From: Pseudovibrio sp. Ad37 | Lineage (GTDB): Bacteria > Pseudomonadota > Alphaproteobacteria > Rhizobiales > Stappiaceae | NCBI RefSeq assembly: GCF_001623075.1 | Contig: NZ_LMCF01000001.1 | Coordinates: forward strand, 1-55,684 | Direction of reading: 5' to 3' | DNA: 55,684 nucleotides | In this document: positions 19,078-30,608 of the stretch, piece after piece | Layout: the number at the start of each line of letters is the position of its first letter | How positions within the stretch are numbered: position 1 is the first letter of the stretch | Translations under genes and position numbers: made by a program | Notes under the pieces: model-generated | Seen by the model: the letters and a program-made list of their open reading frames with translations, nothing else | Told to the model about the DNA's origin: nothing | The model's database searches: none

Positions 19078-19962
19078 ATGAGCGAACACACTCTCTTTGA
19101 TCGTAAACTCATCGCACAACGTCGCATGACAGCATTGAAGAGAGCGCAAGAAGGCGCTGATTTCTTGATGAAGGCAGCTGCTGCAGATTTACAAGATCGT
19201 CTGGAGTTCATCAGCAGAGAGTTTGATTGCGGAGTTGATCTCGGCGGTCACACCGGACACATTTTTGAAGCACTGAAAGCATCAGGAAAAATCAAACACC
19301 TGCTACGAGCTGATCTGTTCGATGCAGACCCAAATCTGTCTGAGCCTGATTTGATTTTGGATGATGCAGTCCTGCCTTTCGCACCGGCAAGCCTGGACCT
19401 GATTGTGTCTTCACTTAACTTGCAGATGCTTGACGACCTTCCAGGAACACTCGTCCAAATTAAACGCGCCTTGAAACCAGATGGTCTTTTCCTCGGCCTG
19501 TTATTAGGAACTGACACGCTCGCTGAACTACGTGACTGTCTGATGCGCGCCGAAATGGAAGTCAGTGAAGGCGTATCGCCACGCGTCATCCCATTTGCAG
19601 ATACAAGAGATCTCGGCGGCCTTCTCCAACGCGCAGGTTTCGCACTCCCAGTAACCGACATAGATCGGTTAACCGTCAGATACGACACCATGTTTGACTT
19701 GATCAGAGATCTGCGCGCAATGGGTGCAACGAACCCTTTGAAAGAACGCTTGAAGTCACCGACAAGCAAGAAGGTCTTCATGAAAGCGGCAGAGATCTAT
19801 GCGCAGGATTACTCAGATGCAGATGGACGCATCCGTGCAACCTTTACTTTCGCATCTCTGTCCGGCTGGGCACCACATGAATCGCAGCAAAAACCTCTAA
19901 AGCCCGGCTCTGCAAAGCACAGCCTGGCTGAAGCTCTTGGAACAAAAGAAATAAAGTCCTGA
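19078..19962 (+). CDS. BioC/NDUFAF5-like class I SAM methyltransferase
   Basis: A 294-residue protein. N-terminus MSEHTLFDRKLIAQRRMTAL..., a degenerate motif I (DLGGHTGHIFEAL), then SSLNLQMLDDLPGTLVQIKRALKPDGLFLG. The organisation resembles NDUFAF5, which hydroxylates an arginine of a complex I subunit, and BioC. In alphaproteobacteria such a gene beside comF is usual, and complex I assembly is the favoured guess (inference). The ATG at 19078 is preceded by AAAGG; a GTG at 19042 is possible. Its TGA directly abuts the stop of the convergent pilin gene. Confidence 0.82.
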   Translation: MSEHTLFDRKLIAQRRMTALKRAQEGADFLMKAAAADLQDRLEFISREFDCGVDLGGHTGHIFEALKASGKIKHLLRADLFDADPNLSEPDLILDDAVLPFAPASLDLIVSSLNLQMLDDLPGTLVQIKRALKPDGLFLGLLLGTDTLAELRDCLMRAEMEVSEGVSPRVIPFADTRDLGGLLQRAGFALPVTDIDRLTVRYDTMFDLIRDLRAMGATNPLKERLKSPTSKKVFMKAAEIYAQDYSDADGRIRATFTFASLSGWAPHESQQKPLKPGSAKHSLAEALGTKEIKS

Positions 19963-20178
19963 TTAGCCAGAAATTGCGGCAAGCAAAGTATCTGAGATGA
20001 ACTGGAAGTTGTCCGAAATCGTGCTGCTAATTGCAGTCAGGCTGGCGGCAATGGCAAGAACAATCAAAGCGGCAAGAATGGCGTATTCAACTGCAGCGGC
20101 TCCGCGTTCGTCTTCGGTCATATGAGCAATCGTAAATCCACATTTCTGATTGTGATACGCTTTCTCATTCAACGCCAT
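19963..20178 (-). CDS. Flp family type IVb pilin, solitary
   Basis: A 71-residue prepilin. Leader of 26 residues, then the class IVb processing site G/AAAVEYAILAALIVLAIAAS with the invariant Glu-Tyr five and six residues in, followed by a hydrophobic helix and a short C-terminus. TadV-type peptidase would cut after the Gly. No tad/cpa secretion genes are in the window; the gene sits 29 bases behind mutT with AGAGG upstream, so it may be read from the argJ-GNAT-mutT message. Its stop codon touches that of the convergent methyltransferase with no space for a terminator. Confidence 0.88.
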   Translation of the reverse strand: MALNEKAYHNQKCGFTIAHMTEDERGAAAVEYAILAALIVLAIAASLTAISSTISDNFQFISDTLLAAISG

Positions 20179-20207
20179 TACTGCCTCTTGTTCTCCGTGA
20201 TCTCCCG

Positions 20208-20612
20208 CTAATAAGACACAAGGTCGATTAGATGCGGGATCAGCGGCTCATCTGCTGGTGGCATTTCATAATCACGTAAACGCACTGCCCGTACCCATTT
20301 CAGGTTTTGCCCCTCTGCCCCGTGAGGTGTGCCCGACCAGCGCCTACAAACGTAAAGTGGCATCAGCAGATGAAAATCTTCGTAAGTGTGGCTCGCGAAA
20401 CTTAGGGGAGCAAGGCACTCTTTTTTAACTGTAATTCCCAGTTCCTCAGATAATTCACGGATCAAACAGTCCTCTGGTGTCTCACCAGCTTCGATCTTCC
20501 CACCCGGAAACTCCCAGAAACCTGCCATTGATTTACCCTCAGGGCGCTGAGCAAGCAGAATGCGGTTATCAGCATCAATCAAGGCACACGCCGCAACCAT
20601 CACAATTTTCAT
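20208..20612 (-). CDS. mutT: NUDIX hydrolase, MutT-like 8-oxo-dGTP diphosphatase
   Basis: A 134-residue protein. The full Nudix box G-x5-E-x7-REL-x-EE-x-G spans residues 38-60. The preceding LLAQRPEGKSMAGFWEFPGGK and length match MutT, which removes oxidised dGTP from the nucleotide pool. The start ATG at 20612 is unambiguous. It lies 84 bases after the GNAT gene and 29 before the pilin gene. Confidence 0.93.
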   Translation of the reverse strand: MKIVMVAACALIDADNRILLAQRPEGKSMAGFWEFPGGKIEAGETPEDCLIRELSEELGITVKKECLAPLSFASHTYEDFHLLMPLYVCRRWSGTPHGAEGQNLKWVRAVRLRDYEMPPADEPLIPHLIDLVSY

Positions 20613-20696
20613 TTATTTTCCCGTTTCACAAAGGACCACTCTGAAAACCTTTTGGAAACCATACCAAAGGTCCCGAGTGAAATTTTACTGATTTTC

Positions 20697-21518
20697 TTAA
20701 GGCTGGACATCGTTGCAGTAGTGATAAGCATAGGCTTCTCGATACCCGAGGGAATCGTAGAGCTCTACAGCAGCAGCATTATCTGCCACCACTTGCAGCC
20801 AAGCAGTTTCCGCCCCGCGCTTAGCCCCAAGACTCTGCACTTCGCACATCAAAGCGTAAGCCAACCCCTGACGACGAAACGCTTCAGCCGTCATCACACT
20901 AAAGATGCCGAGTAGATCGCCATCCACCACACCAAGCAGAACAGCTGCTGGAACACCATCTTCAGTTTCAAGCACCAGCGCGATCAGTTCGACAGTCACT
21001 CTTGAAAGCACATCATGAAGTGCCTGCTCTGTTTCACTCAGAGGCTCCCCACGCTTTGCACCGTCAACCTGCGCGTAACTAGAAATCCATTCATTCAGTG
21101 AGACTTCGGAGAGTTTGTACCCTTTAGGCACATCAGTATCGCCAAGCCCCCAGATGGATCGTGACAGCACCAGAGTCTCATCAACACGAGCATACTTCTG
21201 AGAGGTCAGCACCTGATCCACATCTGTTGGAACCAAAGGTGTCCAGCGAACATGGAACGCCATCTCAAGCCGTTTGAAGCGTGCTCGCGCGGAATCCAAT
21301 CGTCTCTCAGCTTCATCACCGTCTTGGGCATCATAAAAATTCAGAGAGTTATTACGGCGCGCACTGCCACCTGGCGAGAGACGGGAAATCCAGCTCCCAT
21401 CATGATGCGCCATGAGGCTGGGAAAGCAATTTAGATTTGCCTGCTCCAGCTTCAACACCGTTTCCAGATCGCAATTCGGTTGGCGAAGTTGAACCCGCTT
21501 AGCTTCTGTAGTCACCAT
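20697..21518 (-). CDS. GNAT family N-acetyltransferase
   Basis: A 273-residue cytoplasmic acetyltransferase. The C-terminal GNAT fold has the acetyl-CoA loop [21 protein letters not shown] and the closing [20 protein letters not shown]. The N-terminal half is less conserved, suggesting a two-domain GNAT. Start at 21518 ([11 protein letters not shown]) or 21530 (MWQS); both lie inside the 3' end of argJ, so the genes overlap by 20-32 bases in different frames and are probably coupled. The substrate is unknown. Confidence 0.85.
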   Translation of the reverse strand: MVTTEAKRVQLRQPNCDLETVLKLEQANLNCFPSLMAHHDGSWISRLSPGGSARRNNSLNFYDAQDGDEAERRLDSARARFKRLEMAFHVRWTPLVPTDVDQVLTSQKYARVDETLVLSRSIWGLGDTDVPKGYKLSEVSLNEWISSYAQVDGAKRGEPLSETEQALHDVLSRVTVELIALVLETEDGVPAAVLLGVVDGDLLGIFSVMTAEAFRRQGLAYALMCEVQSLGAKRGAETAWLQVVADNAAAVELYDSLGYREAYAYHYCNDVQP

Positions 21519-22731
21519 TGATTGCCACATATTCCTTGGTGAGATCACAAGTCCAGACAGTAGCACCGCCACTTCCAATACCAAGATCAACCTTCAGGAT
21601 GATCTCGTCTTCCTTCATGACAGCAGACGCTTCTTCCTCGCTATAGCCAGGATCACGCTCTCCCTCAACCGCAACACGGATGTCGCCAAACCAGATCGCA
21701 AGCTTATCACGGTCAGCAGGCTCACCCGCCTTGCCAACAGCCATCACGACACGGCCCCAGTTCGCATCTTCGCCAGCAAATGCAGTTTTCATCAAAGGAG
21801 AGTTTGCAATCGCCATAGCAATCCGCTTTGCAGAAGTATCGCTCTCAGCACCTTCCACTCGCACTTCAACAAACTTGGTCGCACCTTCCCCATCACGAAC
21901 GATCATCTGAGCCAGCTCAAGCATCATGCTGGAGAGAGCTTTACAGAACTCCGCAAGACGCGGATCCGCAGCACCTTCAATCCAGTCCCCTCCGGCAGCC
22001 CCGGTGGCTGCCAGCAGCACAGTGTCAGAGGTAGAGGTATCACTATCAACCGTGATGGAATTAAAAGAGCCGCCCACGCACTCAGAAAGCAAGCTCTGCA
22101 AAGCAGGCGCTTTAATTGGAGCGTCAGTGAACAAGAAGCCAAGCATGGTCGCCATGTCAGGCGCAATCATACCGGCACCTTTGGCAATACCATTCAACGT
22201 AACCGTCGCATCACCCAACTTCACACGACGTGTGCTCATCTTAGGATAGGTATCCGTGGTCATAATCGCTTTGGCTGCGTCCATCCACTTGTCAGCGACT
22301 GCATCGGCCACCAGGCCATCAGCCACACCAGCAAATTTCTCAGCCGGTAGCGGCTCGCCGATCACCCCGGTAGACGCCAGATACAGCTCATCCGCAGCAA
22401 ACCCGCTCGCCTTTGAGAGGATATCCGCAGAGAGCTGGACAGATGCGAGCCCCTTCTTGCCCGTAAACGCATTTGCATTCCCGGAATTGACCATGATCGC
22501 ACGCGCAACACCTTTGGAAAGGTTCTGCTTGCACCAGTCAACCGGAGCACTCGTGCATTTAGATGTCGTGAACACACCAGCGATCTGAGCGGGCTCATCA
22601 AACACAGCAAGGAGAACATCAGTACGTCCTTCATACTTCAGACCAGCTGCAGCAGTTGCCATTCGAACGCCCTTAACTTCCGGAAGTTCTGGATAGGACT
22701 TGGGTGCGAGTGGAGAAATGGTCGCGAACAT
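21499..22731 (-). CDS. argJ: Bifunctional glutamate N-acetyltransferase / N-acetylglutamate synthase
   Basis: Makes N-acetylglutamate and recycles the acetyl group from N-acetylornithine in the cyclic arginine pathway. It has 410 residues from the ATG at 22731 with GGGAGG upstream. The precursor cleaves itself before T195 within [10 protein letters not shown] to give alpha and beta chains; that motif and the KGAGM lead-in are intact. [10 protein letters not shown] near the N-terminus and TANWGR-like [10 protein letters not shown] are also family marks. A terminator for the upstream foldase gene ends only about 35 bases before the start, so argJ needs a promoter close by or read-through. Confidence 0.96.
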   Translation of the reverse strand: MFATISPLAPKSYPELPEVKGVRMATAAAGLKYEGRTDVLLAVFDEPAQIAGVFTTSKCTSAPVDWCKQNLSKGVARAIMVNSGNANAFTGKKGLASVQLSADILSKASGFAADELYLASTGVIGEPLPAEKFAGVADGLVADAVADKWMDAAKAIMTTDTYPKMSTRRVKLGDATVTLNGIAKGAGMIAPDMATMLGFLFTDAPIKAPALQSLLSECVGGSFNSITVDSDTSTSDTVLLAATGAAGGDWIEGAADPRLAEFCKALSSMMLELAQMIVRDGEGATKFVEVRVEGAESDTSAKRIAMAIANSPLMKTAFAGEDANWGRVVMAVGKAGEPADRDKLAIWFGDIRVAVEGERDPGYSEEEASAVMKEDEIILKVDLGIGSGGATVWTCDLTKEYVAINGDYRS

Positions 22732-22765
22732 GAAAACCTCCCGAAGAAAACTGTGCCTTTGCAGC

Positions 22766-22805
22766 AAAAAAGTAGCCCCGGAAGGCCTAAGCCATCCGGG
22801 GCTAC
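22766..22805 (-). terminator. Rho-independent terminator between the PpiC foldase gene and argJ
   Basis: Stem GTAGCCCCGGA (22772-22782) / TCCGGGGCTAC (22795-22805), 11 bp, 12-base loop. On the minus strand six T follow (A run 22766-22771). Confidence 0.92.
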
Positions 22806-22858
22806 AAAAACAAGATGTTTTATTTCAATAATAAGCAGAGCTAATAAGCACAGGCCTA

Positions 22859-23728
22859 TTATTTGCTTTCTTCAGCTTTTGGCTCATCAGCATCCGCACC
22901 AATGATTTCCACAGTGTTCTTGGCTTTCAGCTCTTCAAGCACCTCACGGAATTTCGCCAGAACCAGCTCCTGGCGGATCTGACCTTCAGCTGTTTCAAAG
23001 GCTGGAGCAGACTGTGTACGTGCTTCCTTGTTCAGAATAACGTGGTAACCGAACTGTGTTTGCACAGGCTCTTTTGTGAACTCACCCGCTTTCAAAGCAA
23101 AAGCAGCTGTTTCGAACTCAGGAACCATCTGGCCTTTTCCGAAGAAACCAAGATCACCACCGTTAGGGCCGGAAGGACCAGTGGACTTCTCCTTTGCAAG
23201 CTCAGCAAAGTCCGCACCACCTTCAAGCTGCTTGATGATGTCCTTTGCTTCATCTTCTTTTTCTACAAGGATGTGCGCTGCATTAATCTCTGGAGCACCC
23301 TGATAGTTGGCATACTCAGCCTCATAAGCGGCCTTAACTTCGTCTTCGGTAATAGCGCTCTGAATGTACTTCTGGAAATACGCATTGCGCAGTGCACGCG
23401 TGCGTTCAAATGCCATTAAGCGTTTAAAATCATCAGTTTCTGCAAGTTTTCCTTCTGCGCCAGCTTCTGCGAGCAGGTTCATCTCAACCAGCACATCGGT
23501 CAAAACCTTGCGCCATTCGGTTGGTGGAACACGCTGCAATTGCTGCGCGTAATCCTGAGCTGCATAAGCAAGATCTGCTTCTGTAATAACGCTGCTTCCG
23601 ACCTTGGCAACTGGCTTGTCCAGATCTGGAGCCGCATCAGCATCCTGTGCCTGCGCTGCACTCAGCCCAATAACCAGAGCAGCAACAGCAGCTGAACTAC
23701 CTAGGATCCCTGTAAATTTACGAAGCAT
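22859..23728 (-). CDS. Periplasmic PpiC-type peptidyl-prolyl isomerase
   Basis: A 289-residue exported foldase. Signal peptide MLRKFTGILGSSAAVAALVIGLSAAQAQ with a cut after AQA. A SurA-like N-terminal chaperone region (about 45-140) is followed by a parvulin domain: INAAHILVEKEDEAKDIIKQL, STGPSGPNGGDLGFFGKGQMVPEFETAAF, QTQFGYHVIL. The C-terminus is Glu/Lys-rich. It would assist outer-membrane and secreted protein folding, which suits its position head to head with secA. The ATG at 23728 is chosen because the signal peptide begins there. Confidence 0.92.
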   Translation of the reverse strand: MLRKFTGILGSSAAVAALVIGLSAAQAQDADAAPDLDKPVAKVGSSVITEADLAYAAQDYAQQLQRVPPTEWRKVLTDVLVEMNLLAEAGAEGKLAETDDFKRLMAFERTRALRNAYFQKYIQSAITEDEVKAAYEAEYANYQGAPEINAAHILVEKEDEAKDIIKQLEGGADFAELAKEKSTGPSGPNGGDLGFFGKGQMVPEFETAAFALKAGEFTKEPVQTQFGYHVILNKEARTQSAPAFETAEGQIRQELVLAKFREVLEELKAKNTVEIIGADADEPKAEESK

Positions 23729-23994
23729 AAGATCACTTTCTTTCCTGTTTATGGAGAGTTTAAAAAGAGTTGCAAAACAACAAAGCACTATATTGCGACG
23801 GCAACTGCCGTTGACAACCTTTCGGCCCACTCTTATCTCTCTGTCGCCTGCTTTTTTACTCGCAGGTGTTTAATATGCTGTGACCCAGATCAGACTCACA
23901 GAGTTTTGACTGGTTAGATCACGAATGTGAAGATTTTTAGGGCCCGACCGCGACGTGAAAAAACCGGCGCGCCCAAAGTAGGAAGGACCGCCAC

Positions 23995-26787
<2,793 letters not shown>

Positions 26788-26809
26788 TCCGACATTAATC
26801 AAGTTCAAG

Positions 26810-26837
26810 AAAGGGCTGCTTCGGCGGCCCTTTTTTA
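26810..26837 (+). terminator. secA terminator with a UUCG tetraloop
   Basis: Stem GGGCTGC (26813-26819) / GCGGCCC (26824-26830) with one U-G pair closes a C(UUCG)G loop, and six T follow. Typical rho-independent terminator 20-odd bases past the stop. Confidence 0.93.
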
Positions 26838-26958
26838 TTACAGACTACCTCCCGCTTCACACCAAGGAAATCTGCACCAGAAAGGAGGGAGTATTCCCAA
26901 AACCTGAGAATGTTAATCTACGCTTCTTTCAGCTCTAATTTGTAAGAAGCGGCAAAAC

Positions 26959-27726
26959 ATGAACACTTCAAGCACGCTCGATTTTAACAAGGTCCTCCGA
27001 CAGCTCACCCCAAAAACCAAACTGGAAAGAACACGAGCATCCGTTGAAGAGCATCTCGGACAGCGTATTGAAGCATTCTACGCACCTGCAAAAAACAGCT
27101 ATCTGGCTCAACTCTGCGATGTGTACGGCAGCGACAAAGGCACCAATTGCCCGGAAACCACCCAGTTCAACTGGGAGCCTCACACCTACACCGATTTCTA
27201 CAGCATGATTTTCGATCATTGTCGCGACAAGATCGCAAACGTGCTCGAATGCGGCATCGGTACGAATGACACCAGCTGCCTTTCAAACATGGGCAAAGAA
27301 GGTAAACCTGGCGCTTCCCTTCGCGTCTGGAGAGACTATTTCCCCAATGCTGAGATCACCGGCCTCGACATCGACGAAAAATGCTTGTTCTCTGATACCC
27401 GCATTCAGACTTATCAGGTGGATCAGACCAGCCAGGAAAGCATCTCAGGTTTTAAAAGCAACGCAAAGCCAGAGCTCTACGACCTGATCATCGATGATGG
27501 CCTCCACCATTATGAGGCGGGGATTGTCTTCTTCGAGAACGTTAAAGACCTGCTTGCAGACCATGGCGTCTACATGATCGAGGATGTGAACCGCCACGAC
27601 ATTCATCGCTATGCGGAGTACTTCCAAAAGCGTGAAAGCAAATTTAACTGTCGCTGCCTACTACTCTACCGGCAACATGTGAGCCTGCGCGACAACATGC
27701 TGGTTATGGTAACACGCAAGCATTAG
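26959..27726 (+). CDS. Class I SAM-dependent methyltransferase (small-molecule type)
   Basis: A 255-residue protein. It has a Rossmann methyltransferase core with ANVLECGIGTND (motif I), GASLRVWRDYFPNAEITGLDID and YDLIIDDGLHHYEAG. The combination 'GASLRVWRDYFPNA...GLDID' and 'IIDDGLHH' is shared with sugar/macrolide O-methyltransferases and CmcI-like enzymes (family knowledge), in which the acidic and His residues bind a metal. So a natural-product, saccharide or polysaccharide substrate is likelier than protein or nucleic acid. It is flanked by the secA terminator and the padR promoter, so it is monocistronic. No SD of note. The substrate is unknown. Confidence 0.78.
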   Translation: MNTSSTLDFNKVLRQLTPKTKLERTRASVEEHLGQRIEAFYAPAKNSYLAQLCDVYGSDKGTNCPETTQFNWEPHTYTDFYSMIFDHCRDKIANVLECGIGTNDTSCLSNMGKEGKPGASLRVWRDYFPNAEITGLDIDEKCLFSDTRIQTYQVDQTSQESISGFKSNAKPELYDLIIDDGLHHYEAGIVFFENVKDLLADHGVYMIEDVNRHDIHRYAEYFQKRESKFNCRCLLLYRQHVSLRDNMLVMVTRKH

Positions 27727-27762
27727 CCTCACTCCGCACATAGCCCTCTGAAAAGCCAGATA

Positions 27763-27822
27763 TTGACGACTCAACACTGTTATTCTAGTACTAGAATATA
27801 TTCTTATTCTAAAGCTAGAATA
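27763..27822 (+). promoter_or_regulatory. padR promoter with two identical-arm operator palindromes
   Basis: Two 18-bp sites share the design TATTCTA-N4-TAGAATA: site 1 at 27781-27798 (N4 GTAC, fully palindromic) and site 2 at 27805-27822 (N4 AAGC), 24 bases start to start. A TTGACG -35 lies at 27763-27768, placing the -10 inside site 1. Site 2 ends two bases before the padR ATG, where a ribosome binding site would be. PadR proteins commonly repress their own operon from such dyads; binding here is inferred. Confidence 0.8.
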
Positions 27823-27824
27823 GC

Positions 27825-28367
27825 ATGTCTGAGAGCCTCACTGACAGCGAACTCCTCGTCCTCGGCCTTGTCTCCGAGATGCCCCGCCATGGCTATGAGC
27901 TGGAACAGGTCATCGAGCAGCGCGGGATGCGCGAGTGGACGCAAATCGGCTTCTCTTCCATTTACTTCGTATTGGGTAAGCTTGAGAAGAAGGGCCTCGT
28001 CACCTCAGAGAAGCCCACTGGTGCCAAAGCTAAGAAGAGCTTCCTCATGACCGAGGCTGGTCAAGAAGCACTCGTCACACAGACGCTCTCAGCCATCACC
28101 ACAGTTCGCCCAACATATTCATCGTTACTCATGGGCATGATCCACTGGCCAGCACTGCAACGAGAACAGGCCCTAGATGCCTTAAGCCAGCGTAGCAAAG
28201 CAATCCAAATAGAACTCATCCGAATTGAAGGCATCCAATTAGACCAGCAGCCTTTACCTGATCACGTAGAAGCCCTCTTTGACTACTCCATCGCTCAACT
28301 CAAATCAGAGGCAGGTTGGCTGCAGAAAACTCTGGATTACATGACCTGCAAACCATGGAACACATGA
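27825..28367 (+). CDS. PadR family transcriptional regulator
   Basis: A 180-residue regulator. N-terminal winged helix: LTDSELLVLGLVSEMPRHGYELEQVIEQRG, then SSIYFVLGKLEKKGLVTSE and a basic wing GAKAKKSFLMTEAG. The C-terminal half is the helical dimerisation domain of the longer PadR subfamily (PadR_C, VirR). No recognisable Shine-Dalgarno precedes the ATG at 27825 because the second operator occupies that place. It overlaps nothing but is 10 bases before the GyrI-like gene, so the two form an operon; the partner may bind the inducer. Confidence 0.92.
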   Translation: MSESLTDSELLVLGLVSEMPRHGYELEQVIEQRGMREWTQIGFSSIYFVLGKLEKKGLVTSEKPTGAKAKKSFLMTEAGQEALVTQTLSAITTVRPTYSSLLMGMIHWPALQREQALDALSQRSKAIQIELIRIEGIQLDQQPLPDHVEALFDYSIAQLKSEAGWLQKTLDYMTCKPWNT

Positions 28368-28377
28368 GGACACAACG

Positions 28378-28983
28378 ATGACCACGACCGATTTCAGAGA
28401 CAGACTGTATGACCTATACCGCCCGCCAAGCGACCATTTCTCGTTTGTCGATGTTCCTGACATGCAATTCGCTGTGATCGATGGCAGCGGAAATCCTGAA
28501 GGGGCATCCTTCGCTCAAGCGATCAAATGGCTTTTCACCGTGATCTATCCCATCAAACGTGATGCGAAGAAGCGGATGGGAAAACGCTTTGCGGAACCAC
28601 CTCTGGAATGCCTGTGGTGGGCCGACGATATGGCCGATCTCATCGCCGGCAACAAAGACAAGTTGAAGTGGCGTTTGATGATTGTCCTGCCTCACTGGAC
28701 CGATGGCACTCTCTTCGCTCAAGGCGTAGAAGCCGTAATAGAGCGGTTCGGAGAAAAACCTGCGACATTGCAAAGAGGCATCCTGACAGAAGGCCGCTCA
28801 GTCCAAATCCTTCACAAGGGTCCTTATGAGGATCTCCGCAATGTCACCACAAAACTTCATCAGGAGTTTCTCCCAGAACATGCTCTAAAACCTAACGGAC
28901 ATCATCACGAAATCTACCTTAACGATCCAATCCGAACAGCACCGGAAAAGAGAAAAACGGTCATCCGGCAACCTGTGATCTGA
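28378..28983 (+). CDS. GyrI-like small-molecule-binding domain protein
   Basis: A 201-residue soluble protein with a GyrI/SHS2-type fold: KRFAEPPLECLWWADD, LKWRLMIVLPHWTD, RSVQILHKGPYEDLRNVTTKLHQEF and a C-terminal HHEIYLNDPIRTAPEKRKTVIRQP. This last block is the usual end of GyrI-like proteins that bind or hydrolyse small toxic compounds. Co-transcription with padR is common for this family. A role in drug or toxin sensing or sequestration is inferred. GAGGACA precedes the ATG. Confidence 0.88.
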   Translation: MTTTDFRDRLYDLYRPPSDHFSFVDVPDMQFAVIDGSGNPEGASFAQAIKWLFTVIYPIKRDAKKRMGKRFAEPPLECLWWADDMADLIAGNKDKLKWRLMIVLPHWTDGTLFAQGVEAVIERFGEKPATLQRGILTEGRSVQILHKGPYEDLRNVTTKLHQEFLPEHALKPNGHHHEIYLNDPIRTAPEKRKTVIRQPVI

Positions 28984-29162
28984 GTGCTGTTTCAAGCCTC
29001 CATCTCGGACTCGACAAAGAATTGCAAGCATCTTCAAACCAAAAGACGTGAAACAACAGTATCTTACAACTTAATAATTCCTAGGCGATACTCCGCTACT
29101 ATCCTGAAAAAACAAAACGAGCGGCAGCGGAGTTGTCAGCATCCGCGTCTCAGGAGCAAAAG

Positions 29163-29924
29163 ATGGTCTCAGTTTTCTCGGGGAATGCATTTCATAAGTT
29201 TCTAACATTGATGTTAGTGAGCAGCATTTCAATGGGAATGCTGACACGGCTAGCCACGGCACAATCAGAAACCCCACCTTCTTCGCAAAAGGATAAGGCA
29301 CCAGTCTCAGGCACGGCCTCTGAGCAACCAGTCACTCCCCAGGCACTCAAAGTGCCCCCCGGCTATTACAGTCAAGTAGACCAAAGCCTCGGCGTCCTGC
29401 TCTCCATCTACGATGCACCATCAGACGATGCAGCTGTTATTGTTCAACTGCCGGGAGATACAATTCTCAACTCCGACGGTGAACAAAAGCAAGTTGACGA
29501 TCTACGCTGGCAACATGTCAGCCTCGGAGAGATAGAAGGTTGGGTTGAAGCCCAAAAGCTGAAAACCGCTATACCCGTCCCATTCGCCGGGACAGATCTT
29601 CCGGTTCTGGGCGTCTGCGGAGGAACTGAGCCGTCTTGGAGCATTGAATGGAACTCCAGCGTCGTAACTTACTCGAACATCACCGGACTGCTCCATCGCG
29701 TCCCGTTTCAGTCAGTAAAGGATGAAACAGACAAGAACACCACATTACTTCAGGCAGGTAATGAAAGCATCGATCTAAAAATGACCATCTCCGAGAAGCA
29801 ATGCACCTTCACCCCACTGGACTCTTTCGTTTGGGGAGAGGCGGTCGCCACCATCACACAGCCTGGGCAAAAACCAGTAACACTCAAAGGGTGCTGCAGA
29901 CCAGTCTCAGATGGCTACCGCTGA
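29163..29924 (+). CDS. Exported SH3-like / COG3650-type protein
   Basis: A 253-residue secreted protein. A signal peptide runs from the ATG at 29163 (AGGAG upstream) to about ATAQ/SE. A Ser/Pro/Gln linker follows, then a bacterial SH3-like region (SLGVLLSIYDAPSDDAAVIVQLPGDT...WQHVSLGEIEGWVEAQKL). The C-terminal region contains CGGTEPSWSIEWN, DLKMTISEKQCTFTP and WGEAVATI, resembling COG3650-type periplasmic domains. Four cysteines in this C-terminal part could form disulfides. A TTG ten codons upstream is an unlikely start. The function is unknown; cell-wall or envelope sensing is a guess. Confidence 0.72.
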   Translation: MVSVFSGNAFHKFLTLMLVSSISMGMLTRLATAQSETPPSSQKDKAPVSGTASEQPVTPQALKVPPGYYSQVDQSLGVLLSIYDAPSDDAAVIVQLPGDTILNSDGEQKQVDDLRWQHVSLGEIEGWVEAQKLKTAIPVPFAGTDLPVLGVCGGTEPSWSIEWNSSVVTYSNITGLLHRVPFQSVKDETDKNTTLLQAGNESIDLKMTISEKQCTFTPLDSFVWGEAVATITQPGQKPVTLKGCCRPVSDGYR

Positions 29925-29943
29925 ACCGCATCCAACTGCCCAA

Positions 29944-29972
29944 TAAAAAAACCCGGGTCGCCCCGGGTTTAA
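29944..29972 (-). terminator. Terminator for the L,D-transpeptidase gene, possibly bidirectional
   Basis: Stem AAACCCGGG (29949-29957) / CCCGGGTTT (29962-29970) with a four-base loop. On the minus strand seven T follow, which is excellent; on the plus strand the T run is poor. Confidence 0.88.
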
Positions 29973-29996
29973 TTCTCTTAGCCTGTCATTCGTGAC

Positions 29997-30608
29997 TTAG
30001 TTCACGACAACCTTGGCACCAATATCGACATTGTCATAAAGATAGGAAACATCTTCGTTGAACATGCGGATACATCCGGATGAAACAGCACGACCGATGC
30101 TCCAGTCCTCAGTGGTACCGTGGATACGGTAGATGGTTGCACCCAGATACAGCGCACGCGCGCCCAATGGATTGTCTGGCCCACCCTTCATGTAACGTGG
30201 AAGAGTACGGCCTTTTTTCGCTTCACGACGGCGCATTTCTTCCGGCGGCGTCCAGCCCGGCCATTTTGCTTTGCGGGTGATACGCTCGGTACCATTCCAC
30301 TCAAAACCTTCACGGCCAACACCAATGCCATAACGCATCGCTTTGCCGCTTTTTCGCACGTGATAGAGATAGCGCTCTTCGGTATCAATGATGATGGTAC
30401 CTGGCTTCTCATTAGTACGGTACGTGATCAGCTTACGCTTGAACTTACGGCGAGCTGAGTTGGATGCCATAGCAGGAGAATCTGGGAAGATGTCCCATTG
30501 GCGTGTGTCTGGATTCCACAGCTTGCCCGCGCTTGCCGGTGCTACAAACACAAAGCTAACCAACGTACAAATGACAGCAAATATTCCCTTGCGAAGATGT
30601 CCTCGCAT
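29997..30608 (-). CDS. L,D-transpeptidase (YkuD family)
   Basis: Periplasmic enzyme that forms 3-3 cross-links in peptidoglycan or attaches proteins to it. It has 203 residues from the ATG at 30608, with signal peptide MRGHLRKGIFAVICTLVSFVFVAPASA. YkuD domain: TIIIDTEERYLYHV, AMRYGIGVGREGFEW, and the catalytic HGTTEDWSIGRAVSSGC with H163 and C179 (S-x-G-C-I-R). The insertion RKAKWPGWTPPEEMRRRE is usual for the alphaproteobacterial ErfK/SrfK-like group. It ends in its own terminator. Confidence 0.94.
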   Translation of the reverse strand: MRGHLRKGIFAVICTLVSFVFVAPASAGKLWNPDTRQWDIFPDSPAMASNSARRKFKRKLITYRTNEKPGTIIIDTEERYLYHVRKSGKAMRYGIGVGREGFEWNGTERITRKAKWPGWTPPEEMRRREAKKGRTLPRYMKGGPDNPLGARALYLGATIYRIHGTTEDWSIGRAVSSGCIRMFNEDVSYLYDNVDIGAKVVVN

